From contig NZ_RAWA01000057.1 of NCBI RefSeq assembly GCF_003611675.1, positions 1-32,862 on the forward strand: 32,862 nt of DNA. The letters run 5' to 3'. A model generated the notes under the pieces. The model saw only the letters and a list, made by a program, of their open reading frames with translations. It was not told the origin of the DNA and did no database searches. Position 1 is the first letter of the stretch. Every line of letters begins with the position of its first letter. The stretch comes from Corallococcus sp. CA053C. Its GTDB lineage: Bacteria > Myxococcota > Myxococcia > Myxococcales > Myxococcaceae. The position numbers and the translations under genes are program-made. This document shows positions 15,683 through 22,688 of this stretch, in pieces.

Positions 15683-16699
15683 ATGGGACACCCCTCCATC
15701 GAGAACGAAACGCCGTTCGCCCACGCCCTGATGGGGCTGGCGGACGAGGAGGGGCGTCCCCTGCTCCTGATCGTGGTCAAGGCCACCTACACGCTGACGG
15801 CGACGGGGCTGCGACTCGCGGATCAGCAGGTGCCCGTCAACTGGAGTGGCGAGTCCTGGGGCAAGCCCGGCGAGTCCAGCGAGCGGTACGAGCCCGAGGG
15901 AGCCTTCCTCAAACCCGCGACGGACGTGGTGCTCCTGGGACATGCGTATCCGGAGAAGAAGGGCGCCACGGAGGCCCTGGTGGTGCTGCAGGCAGGCCCA
16001 TTGAAGAAGGCCGTGCGAGTGGTGGGCGAGCGCACGTGGTTCAAGAACCTGGGGCGCGTGGCCGCGACGAAGCCCCTGTCCTTCGACAGGCTTCCGCTGA
16101 CGTGGGAGCGCGCGTTCGGAGGTTGGGACCGGACGGACGCGCAGCGGCCCACCTTCGAGCCGCGCAACCCCGTGGGCACGGGCTTCCGGGCCAGCCCGCG
16201 CCACTTCGAGGAGGGACTGATGCTGCCCAACCTGGAGGACCCGGTGGACCCCGTGCGCGACTTCGGCCAGCAGGTGAGGCCAGCGGGGTTCGGTTTCACA
16301 TCACCGCACTGGCAGCCGCGCGCGAGATACGCCGGCACCTACGACGAAGCCTGGAACAAGACGCGCAAGCCGCTGCTGCCGAAAGACTTTGACCGGCGCT
16401 TCTTCAACGCGGGAGCGCCGGGGCTGGTGGCCCCGGGTCACCTGAGGGGTGACGAGCCCATCGTCATCGCGGGAGCATCCCCGCAAGGCAGACTGTCCTT
16501 CGCGCTCCCCGGCCAGGCGCCGGAAGTGACGGTGGAACAGGCCGGCGGAGAGGACTCCAGGCCCGGAATGCCCCTGGACACGGTCATCCTGGATCCGGAT
16601 GAGAACCAGGTGGTGTTGCTGTGGCGGGGACACGTGGTGCTGCGGGACGGCATCCATGACATCCGTGGGCTGCGAATCACGGTGGCGAAGAAGACTTGA
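15683..16699 (+). CDS. DUF2169 protein, probable PAAR/effector adaptor
   Basis: DUF2169 proteins are found with PAAR-like tips, and in Agrobacterium one is needed to load a nuclease effector, so an adaptor role is likely. The 338-residue product shows the family's beta-rich start (VVKATYTLTATG), the SSERYEPEGAFLKPATDVVLLGHAY block, RAFGGWD near residue 150, and the ENPVG-like RNPVGTGF followed by LPNLEDP. The end has VVLLWRGHVVL. It precedes the DUF4150 tip by 29 bases. Together they form a spike-tip and adaptor pair separate from VgrG-DUF4123. Which effector it serves is not shown by sequence. Confidence 0.92.
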   Translation: MGHPSIENETPFAHALMGLADEEGRPLLLIVVKATYTLTATGLRLADQQVPVNWSGESWGKPGESSERYEPEGAFLKPATDVVLLGHAYPEKKGATEALVVLQAGPLKKAVRVVGERTWFKNLGRVAATKPLSFDRLPLTWERAFGGWDRTDAQRPTFEPRNPVGTGFRASPRHFEEGLMLPNLEDPVDPVRDFGQQVRPAGFGFTSPHWQPRARYAGTYDEAWNKTRKPLLPKDFDRRFFNAGAPGLVAPGHLRGDEPIVIAGASPQGRLSFALPGQAPEVTVEQAGGEDSRPGMPLDTVILDPDENQVVLLWRGHVVLRDGIHDIRGLRITVAKKT

Positions 16700-16728
16700 G
16701 GGAAGTGCATCCGCATTGGAGGTAGCCC

Positions 16729-17193
16729 GTGTCTGTCAATACCGGAGTGAACAAGCTGTCCGTGGTGACGAAGGACAGTGGTGGCGTCACCGCCGCATTC
16801 CCAGACGTGTGCAAGACCCCCACTCCGGCCGGGCCGGTGCCCATTCCCTATCCCAACGTGGCGCAGTCCTCGGACACCGCGAAGGGCACCAAGAAGGTGT
16901 CCGTGGCGGGCAACCCGGTCTGTGTGAAGGATTCGAACTTCAGCACCAGCACGGGTGACGAAGCCGGCACGGCCGGAGGCGGCGTGGCGTCAAGCAAGAC
17001 CAAGGGCAAGGCCGAGTTCGTCAACTACTCCTTCGACGTGAAGTTCGAGGGCAAGAACGTCGCGCGCGCCTTCGACCTGATGCTTCACAACGACAAGAAC
17101 ACGCCCCCCTTCCCGGTCATGCAGGGTCCCATCATCGCCATGGGCGGTGGCGAGGGGCCGGCCAGGTGCCTCTGCTGCGAAGAGGATGTCTAG
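16729..17193 (+). CDS. DUF4150 PAAR-like T6SS spike tip
   Basis: PAAR-like proteins sharpen the VgrG spike and connect cargo to it. The 154-residue product begins at GTG 16729, with GGAGG six bases upstream. It has the DUF4150 hallmarks: KDSGGVTAAFPDVCKTPTP, then PVPIPYPNVAQSS, GNPVCVKDSNFSTSTGDEAGT and a GGVASSKTKGKAEFVNYSFDV block. The C-terminus ends in a Cys cluster (RCLCCEED). There is no fused toxin domain, so cargo must bind separately. It follows the DUF2169 gene and precedes the HEAT/ketosynthase-like gene by 24 bases. Confidence 0.93.
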   Translation: MSVNTGVNKLSVVTKDSGGVTAAFPDVCKTPTPAGPVPIPYPNVAQSSDTAKGTKKVSVAGNPVCVKDSNFSTSTGDEAGTAGGGVASSKTKGKAEFVNYSFDVKFEGKNVARAFDLMLHNDKNTPPFPVMQGPIIAMGGGEGPARCLCCEEDV

Positions 17194-17217
17194 GCACGTC
17201 GCCGGAAGAACGCGCGG

Positions 17218-19818
17218 ATGCTCTCCATGAAAGCCCATCGCCTCACCGGCCCGACCTCCGCGCCTCACGATGCCTCGCCCCGAATGGACATGGCGCGGGA
17301 CTTCCTCGCGGATGCCGCCTTCTTCTGGGGACAACGCGAACAGGGGCTGGTCGCTCCCGACTACACCCTCCAGGAGCTCCTGGAAGGCCCCGAGCAGCGG
17401 CTGCTCGCCTGTCTTGACGCACTGGTGCTGGGCGGACCACCAGTCACGCGGAAGTTGCTGCGGCCCGCCCTGGCTTCGGAGGAGCTTGAGACCGTCGCCT
17501 GCGCATGCTCCGCCCTCCTCATGCAGGGTGGAGCGGAAGAGCTCGATGCCGTGCTCACCGCGCTCTGTGTCGACGTGGAGGCGACGAGCCAGGGGGCGGC
17601 ACGGGCCCTGGAGCTCACCCGCCGCGTGGATGCGGTGTCTCGGCTGCACGAGCTCCTGAAGGATGCCACTCCAGCGGTCCAGACCCGGGTGCTCTCCATC
17701 CTCACGCAATGGGAGGCGGATCCCGCTCAAGACCTGGACGGGCTCCTCGCCGCGAACCATGCACCGCTGGCCTGCGCGGTGCTGCGTGCCGCCGGTCGCT
17801 TTCCCACGCGACTGAGTTCTCTCTCAATGGATCGCGCCCTCGGTTCGGACGTGCCGGAGGTGCGCAACGCGGCGCTGGAGACAGCCTTCCTGCGGGGACA
17901 CTCCGGTGCCTGGAACACCTGTATCGAGGCCGTCCGCCGCCGCGGGCCGGGCTGGGGTGGGCCCGCGGCGCTGCTCGCGCTGGGCGGCGGCCTCGAGGAC
18001 GTGGACCTCCTCCTCCAGGCGCTGTCGGAGCCGGCGCTGCGGCGGGACGCGCTCTGGGCCCTGGGGCTGAGCGGGCGCATTGCCACCGTGGGGCCCCTGC
18101 TCGAGGCCATGCGAGACGAGACCGTCGCGCCCGTGGCCGCGGAGGCCTTCTGCGCCATCACCGGCCTGATCCTCACCGGGGACCTCAAGGTGTCCCGTGA
18201 GGCCTGGACGCCGGATGCTCCCGAAGAGGAGGAATCCACGCCGCTCGGCCCCGAGGCCGCGCTTCCCTTACCCGAACCCCAGAGGATGGAGCGCTGGTGG
18301 AAGGAGGCCCAGGGGAACTTCCCACCTCAGGGGCGTTACCTCGCGGGGAAGCCCTTTGGAGCCGAGCCGCTCCTGGAGGCCCTCACCGCGGGCCCGATGC
18401 GCAGGCGCGCGACGCTGGCACTGGAGCTGGCCGTGCGCACCCAGGGTGCATGCCAGCTTTCCACTGGAAGCTGGGCGCTGCGGCAATGCAAGGCGCTGCA
18501 AGCCCTCCGGCCTGCGATACGTGGGAGCCTGGCCCTGGGCTCCTTCCGCACGCTGTCGCGCACCGTCGCCGTCCCGGAGGCATTGCCGGTGAAGGACGCG
18601 CCGCTCTTTCCGCCGGTGTTCCGCGAGCGCCCTCCGCCTCCGGGTGCGCTCGTGGTGACCGGGCTGGGGCTGGTGTCGTCCCTGGGGGAGGGTGTGGTGG
18701 GCAGTTGCGCGGCCGCACGGGTCGGCGTGGCACGGCCGGGAGCGATGGAGGGCACTCCGGTCGTGGACGAGGACTCAGGCGAGGAGTTGCCGGTCACGGG
18801 GCATTCCATCCCCCACCTCACGCAGGGCTTCAGCGGCGTGGGACGGCTGGTGCGGCTGGGCGTGGCGGCCCTGGCGGACCTCGTCCACCAGACCGGGCTG
18901 ACCGCAGGCCCCCGGACAGGCCTCTTCCTCAACCTGCCGAGCGGCTTCCTCCTCGCCGCCGGGGAACGGCATGCGCGCGAGGCCGCGAAGCAAGAGGCGG
19001 CCGCCTCCGGGCAGGAAGAGGACTCCGGAGAGGCGGAAGTCTCCGAGGAGGAGCCCCTGCTCGCGGAGGTGCTACGGGAGCGGTACTCACGGACGCTGCT
19101 GCCCCGGCTGCTCGCGCAGGCCACGTTGCCGGGCGGTGTCTCGCAGCAGGAGCTCTTCTTCGGTGACTCCCCTGGCTTCGTCACCGCCTTGCGCGCGGCG
19201 GAGCGCGCGCTGAGGTCGGGCGCGGTGGAGCGATGTATCGTGGGAGGGATTGACAGCCTCGTCGAGCCGGAGTGGCTGGACGCGCTGGAAGAACTGCGAT
19301 TGCTGAAGACACCCAACCGGCCCGCGGGATTGATGCCAGGGGAGTGCGCGGCCTTCGTGCTGGTGGAGAAGGTGGACACGGCGGCCCGCCGGAGCGCATC
19401 TGTCCACGCGTACATCGATGCGATGGCCTCCGCCTCCGAGCCGGCCCACCTGTTCTCCGGCCAGCCCCACCTGGGCGTCGCGCTGACGTCGGTGCTCGCC
19501 GAGGTGCTCGGGAACCTGGAGGACCGGGGGCGGGAGACGGGCCTTGTCTTCACGGACGTCGACGGCACGATGCAGCGAGCCCAGGACTGGGGCTACGCCC
19601 AGGTGCGGATGGACGGCTTCCCGCTGAGGGAGTTGCCCCAGTGGGCTCCCGTGGACGCGTGGGGCGGCGTGGGAGCGGCAACGGGTGCCCTGGCCGTCTG
19701 CATGGCGGCGCGAAGCTTCGCGCGGGGCCATGCACCGACCTCCGGCATCCTGGCATGGCTCTGGGGGTGGTCGGGGGAGCGGGCAGCGCTCCACGTGCGG
19801 GCGCCCACGGCACAATGA
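17218..19818 (+). CDS. HEAT-repeat protein fused to a degenerate ketosynthase-like domain
   Basis: Residues about 30-430 are helical repeats of HEAT type (for example VRNAALETAFLRGH and LRRDALWALGLSGRIATVGPLLEAM), resembling a repeat family with several Myxococcus members that I recall as TIGR02270. From about 476 on the sequence follows the thiolase/ketosynthase fold: VTGLGLVSSLGEG, a FVTALRAAERALRSGAVERCI helix and IVGGIDSL, then GLMPGECAAFVLVE at about 704. The nucleophile position reads GDSPG (Ser near 651, not Cys). The HGTGT motif reads DVDGTMQ near 780 and the second His motif reads WGGVGAATG near 817, so Cys and both His appear lost. An acidic stretch lies near 600-620. It is probably a binding or structural protein rather than an enzyme. 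ATG 17227 is another possible start. Confidence 0.85.
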   Translation: MLSMKAHRLTGPTSAPHDASPRMDMARDFLADAAFFWGQREQGLVAPDYTLQELLEGPEQRLLACLDALVLGGPPVTRKLLRPALASEELETVACACSALLMQGGAEELDAVLTALCVDVEATSQGAARALELTRRVDAVSRLHELLKDATPAVQTRVLSILTQWEADPAQDLDGLLAANHAPLACAVLRAAGRFPTRLSSLSMDRALGSDVPEVRNAALETAFLRGHSGAWNTCIEAVRRRGPGWGGPAALLALGGGLEDVDLLLQALSEPALRRDALWALGLSGRIATVGPLLEAMRDETVAPVAAEAFCAITGLILTGDLKVSREAWTPDAPEEEESTPLGPEAALPLPEPQRMERWWKEAQGNFPPQGRYLAGKPFGAEPLLEALTAGPMRRRATLALELAVRTQGACQLSTGSWALRQCKALQALRPAIRGSLALGSFRTLSRTVAVPEALPVKDAPLFPPVFRERPPPPGALVVTGLGLVSSLGEGVVGSCAAARVGVARPGAMEGTPVVDEDSGEELPVTGHSIPHLTQGFSGVGRLVRLGVAALADLVHQTGLTAGPRTGLFLNLPSGFLLAAGERHAREAAKQEAAASGQEEDSGEAEVSEEEPLLAEVLRERYSRTLLPRLLAQATLPGGVSQQELFFGDSPGFVTALRAAERALRSGAVERCIVGGIDSLVEPEWLDALEELRLLKTPNRPAGLMPGECAAFVLVEKVDTAARRSASVHAYIDAMASASEPAHLFSGQPHLGVALTSVLAEVLGNLEDRGRETGLVFTDVDGTMQRAQDWGYAQVRMDGFPLRELPQWAPVDAWGGVGAATGALAVCMAARSFARGHAPTSGILAWLWGWSGERAALHVRAPTAQ

Positions 19819-19827
19819 GGTGGGGCG

Positions 19828-20568
19828 TCAGCGCCGGGCGAGTCCTGGCATCATCCGGTACTCGGGCTGCACGCGAAGGCCGCGCTCCTCGGCCAGCCGC
19901 AGCAGGGCCAGTCCTTCGATGAAGACGTGGCGCTCGGTGTGGAAGCGCATGGGATGAAGCGGAGGACCCTTGTTCCGGAACTCCGCCTCGCGCTCGACAA
20001 GCAGGTCCTCCAGGGCGGCATCGAAGGCGTCCTGCGCGCCGAGGGAAAGCGCCTCACACACGGTGAGCCGCGGGGAGCCGCTGTCGCCGGAGCATTGCTG
20101 GAAGGCCGCGAGCGCCCGCTCGGCACCTGGAGAAGGAGCCTTCGCCTCCGCGAGCAGGTGTTCGCGCAAGAAGTCGGCGTAACGGAAATCGTCCTCGAAC
20201 TCCTCGTCCGCCACCCAGCGAGGTGGGGAATGCTGGGCGAGGTCGCAAGCGAGGCCGATCTCACCGGCGGCGAGCGCGTCGAACAGGGGCTCCACCCGAC
20301 TGGCGCAGCGGAACCGGATCGGGGCCGCCGGGTCCGAGTCGGAGAGCAGCAACTCCCGGCGGGCCGTCGCGGACAGGCGCAGGTCGTGGCGGAACGCCAG
20401 GACGTCTGCCTCCGCCAGCAGCGCGCCAATGGCGGCGATACGGCGATAGGTGGAGAGCCGGGTCAGCAGTTCCTCGCGTTGGAGGGGCGTCAGGGGCTGG
20501 CGGAGGCCGTCCTCGAGATCTTCGACGGCCGTGAGCGCGTTCTCGCGAATGAGGTCCATCTGGAGCAT
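19828..20568 (-). CDS. Imm49-like immunity protein
   Basis: From ATG 20568 the product is 246 residues, cytosolic, with no signal peptide. It carries an Imm49-like layout: an N-terminal helix pair (NALTAVEDLEDGL), a central block with FDALAAGEIGLACDLAQ, and the acidic EEFEDDFRYADFLREHL motif, then a helix with FDAALEDLLVEREAEF. Imm49 proteins neutralise polymorphic toxins in many bacteria. It is the last gene of the four-gene minus-strand operon and starts 35 bases after the Imm11-like gene. Its stop is 9 bases from the converging HEAT/ketosynthase-like gene. The family call is from memory of sequence patterns and needs a profile search. Confidence 0.75.
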   Translation of the reverse strand: MLQMDLIRENALTAVEDLEDGLRQPLTPLQREELLTRLSTYRRIAAIGALLAEADVLAFRHDLRLSATARRELLLSDSDPAAPIRFRCASRVEPLFDALAAGEIGLACDLAQHSPPRWVADEEFEDDFRYADFLREHLLAEAKAPSPGAERALAAFQQCSGDSGSPRLTVCEALSLGAQDAFDAALEDLLVEREAEFRNKGPPLHPMRFHTERHVFIEGLALLRLAEERGLRVQPEYRMMPGLARR

Positions 20569-20603
20569 GAGCTGTCGCCTGTCCTCCGCCGGTCGCGGAG
20601 CGT

Positions 20604-21212
20604 CTACGTGCCGACCCGCTCGCGGAACTCGGAGCCGTAGTCCTCCAGCTCCTGGAAGATCATCCCGGTGCAATCCTCGTCGATGATGGTTTGACCCAGA
20701 TCTTCTCGGATGAGGATGAGCCGGGATTGCTCCGCCAGCCGGAAGAGCTTCGCGTCCTTGGGAATCTTCTTTTCCTGGAGCACCAGCCGCCGGAAATGTT
20801 CCACCTGGTCCTTGATGATGGTGTCCATCGTGAAGTCTGACTTCTTGGCATCCATGCAAGCCACGGTGCCCAATACATTGGCGATGAAGTAGGGCGTGTC
20901 CAGCGTCTTCTTGCGCGGGGTGCGCAGACGCACCGGCAGGAACTCAATAGTGCCTTGGGGCGTCTCCTTCTCCAGGATGCCCTTGAGCTTCGTGGACACC
21001 ACGAGCAGGGCGGAGGTATTGGGGATGCTGTCCGTCAGCTTGCTGCCCTTCTCTTTTGACAGATCGAAGATGAGCCCCTCCGGAAACCAATTCTTGCAGG
21101 GCACTCCCTTCGTCAGCAGGTAGCCATTGCCATCCATCGGGTCCTTGCGGAGCGGTTCCATCCACGCAAAGGACTGGTCCTCGTCGTCTCTCACCCAGGG
21201 GTAGTAGCTCAC
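20604..21212 (-). CDS. Imm11 (DUF1629)-like immunity protein
   Basis: The likely start is GTG 21212, 17 bases after the nuclease stop and preceded by GAGGAG; this gives 202 residues. Longer open sequence upstream overlaps the nuclease gene antiphase. The Imm11 pattern is visible: a GVPCKNWFPEGLIFDL segment, SALLVVSTKLKGILE, then TIEFLPVRLRTP with a YFIANVLGTVACMD core, and the late AKLFRLAEQSRLILIREDLGQTI block ending in a conserved G-hydrophobic-hydrophobic-F turn. Imm11 is common beside AHH-type toxins in myxobacteria, so it is the more likely antidote for the adjacent nuclease. Confidence 0.82.
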   Translation of the reverse strand: MSYYPWVRDDEDQSFAWMEPLRKDPMDGNGYLLTKGVPCKNWFPEGLIFDLSKEKGSKLTDSIPNTSALLVVSTKLKGILEKETPQGTIEFLPVRLRTPRKKTLDTPYFIANVLGTVACMDAKKSDFTMDTIIKDQVEHFRRLVLQEKKIPKDAKLFRLAEQSRLILIREDLGQTIIDEDCTGMIFQELEDYGSEFRERVGT

Positions 21213-21229
21213 CGGAATCGACTCCTCGC

Positions 21230-21907
21230 TCAGGACTTCTTGCTCTTCGTGATGCCCCTCTTCTTGGGCGCAGGCTTCACGAACTTGTTGATGGAGATGG
21301 GACCGGCGGCAACCAGCATCCTCCAGTATTTCGCCTGGAGATTCATCAGTCGGTCCTTGAGAGCCTCGGGAGGATTCCACTCCTTGTGCTTCTTGTCATT
21401 CTTCAGGGCCTCATCCAATGCGCGTCTGACTCCCTCCATGTCCTCGTCGACCTGCTCGGTATAGGCGGGATGACTGCCCTGGTGGAACGGCAGCTGGTGG
21501 AACTCCGAGTCGCGCTGCCTCGCGGGGAGGAAGATGATGTTCTCCCCGTTGTTGATGTTGTAGTCCACCCCCTGGAGCATCCGGAGTTGGTCGCTTTCGA
21601 AGTAGGAGAACGCCTCTTCCGGAAGCAGGTGATGCCCCTGGTTGACGTAAGGGGACTGGCCGATCTGGAAGTTGTTGCCATGCGTGAAGGTGTAGCGCCG
21701 AGCGTGAAGCCTGCTACCCGCCTTCACCCCCTTGTCACGGGCACGCGTGCCACGGGTCTGGAGCACGTTCTGGATGACCTCCAGATTCCCGTAGACGAAC
21801 TTCCGCCCTCCACTTCCCTTGATGTGCTTGTAGCCCTTGTTCCGGTAGTCGTGATCGCGCTTGAGCCGTGCCTTCAACTTGCCCGCGCCCGAGAGGTGCT
21901 TTCCCAT
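21230..21907 (-). CDS. AHH/HNH-type nuclease toxin
   Basis: The 225-residue product looks like a toxin of the AHH group of the HNH/Endo VII superfamily, which cuts DNA. Key features are GHHLLP at about 91-96 (the AHH motif), NNGENIIFLP at about 119-128, then H137 and H142, and GSHPAY at about 144-149; these match the metal and catalytic pattern of the family. The N-terminal 90 residues are basic and have no signal peptide, PAAR or other delivery domain. The C-terminus is Lys-rich (KKRGITKSKK). GGAGAC precedes ATG 21907. It sits between a DUF6484 gene and two immunity-like genes, as expected for delivered cargo. Its target and delivery route are inferred. Confidence 0.88.
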   Translation of the reverse strand: MGKHLSGAGKLKARLKRDHDYRNKGYKHIKGSGGRKFVYGNLEVIQNVLQTRGTRARDKGVKAGSRLHARRYTFTHGNNFQIGQSPYVNQGHHLLPEEAFSYFESDQLRMLQGVDYNINNGENIIFLPARQRDSEFHQLPFHQGSHPAYTEQVDEDMEGVRRALDEALKNDKKHKEWNPPEALKDRLMNLQAKYWRMLVAAGPISINKFVKPAPKKRGITKSKKS

Positions 21908-21924
21908 GCGTGTCTCCGTAGGAC

Positions 21925-22491
21925 TCAGTTCAACTCGATTTTACCACCGCGGATGAGCTGGAGCCCCGAGGCGCGGCTCTCCACCCGGACGCCTCGCAGG
22001 AGGATGGTGCCGTCCCTGCGCAGCGTGATGCTCGCCTCGCCCACCTGAAGCACGAGCTCCCGCTGGGCGCCCAGGACGACACGATCCTCCGGCACGGAGT
22101 TCCTTGCCCTGGTTTCCGTGGCGGGCGCGGGTTCAGCGGGCGCGGGAGTCTCGGAGCTTCCGGGACGGGCCGCGTCCTCCAGGAGCTGTTCCAGCAGGGA
22201 GGGCGTACCGGAGCCCTGCTCCAGGGCGACAAGCAGGGGCCGCGCCGGGTCACCCTCCTCGAAGAGCAGGACGGCCTGCCGCTGCTCCCCTGCGGCCACG
22301 CGGAGCTGTGTCATGTCGAGCGCTACAAAGTTCCGTGCCAGGACCGGTCCGGGGCAACCTTCGAACTGCACCAGCGGCAGGCCCTCCAGGCTCACGCCGA
22401 CCAGTCGCCCGACGCGCGGCCCGAGGATGGGCTGTTGCGACTCGGTGCGGGCTTGCTTGTCAGGCGTACCGCTATCGTCAGGTGAAGACAT
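21925..22491 (-). CDS. DUF6484 T6SS-associated protein
   Basis: The 188-residue product starts at ATG 22491, preceded by TGAGG. The DUF6484-like core is GRLVGVSLEGLPLVQFEGCPG near residue 27, then RQAVLLFEEGDPARPLLVAL near 72. A Pro/Ala-rich linker at about 105-130 leads into a short beta repeat (VVLGAQRELVLQVGEASITLRRDGTILLRG) that resembles strands of a VgrG-type needle. DUF6484 genes are seen near T6SS spike genes with no firm function. As first gene of the operon, 17 bases before the AHH toxin, it may act in loading that toxin. This is inference from position and from the needle-like strands. Confidence 0.8.
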   Translation of the reverse strand: MSSPDDSGTPDKQARTESQQPILGPRVGRLVGVSLEGLPLVQFEGCPGPVLARNFVALDMTQLRVAAGEQRQAVLLFEEGDPARPLLVALEQGSGTPSLLEQLLEDAARPGSSETPAPAEPAPATETRARNSVPEDRVVLGAQRELVLQVGEASITLRRDGTILLRGVRVESRASGLQLIRGGKIELN

Positions 22492-22640
22492 GGCAAACCT
22501 CAGCGACGCAGTTGCTGCCAGGCTACTCAGGGCCTCTGTCACACACCGTCCCGCACACCCGCCTGCCACCATCGCAGCGGCGAGGCATGGCCTCGTCTCG
22601 TGGAGCTGCTGCACATCGTGGGATGGACGGACTCAGAGTG

Positions 22641-22670
22641 TGAGTAGCACCCGGCGAAGCAGCAAGTCAA
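22641..22670 (-). promoter_or_regulatory. Candidate promoter for the DUF6484-toxin-immunity operon
   Basis: On the minus strand TTGACT (22670-22665) is followed by 18 bases and TACTCA (22646-22641), with TG one base before it as in extended -10 elements. It lies about 150 bases upstream of ATG 22491, between this operon and the stop of the glycosyltransferase gene. The -35 is good and the -10 weak, so confidence is low. Confidence 0.3.
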
Positions 22671-22688
22671 AGTTCGCACGGACGTACA

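Noticed and set aside
18646-19818. Active beta-ketoacyl synthase, that is, a polyketide or fatty-acid gene
   Set aside because: The Cys and both His positions are replaced, no acyl carrier or other pathway domain is nearby, and the setting is T6SS cargo genes.
22540-22600. Sigma-54-like promoter (TGGCAG ... TGTGC on the minus strand) upstream of the DUF6484 gene
   Set aside because: The GG to GC spacing is off by one base, which sigma-54 promoters do not tolerate well.
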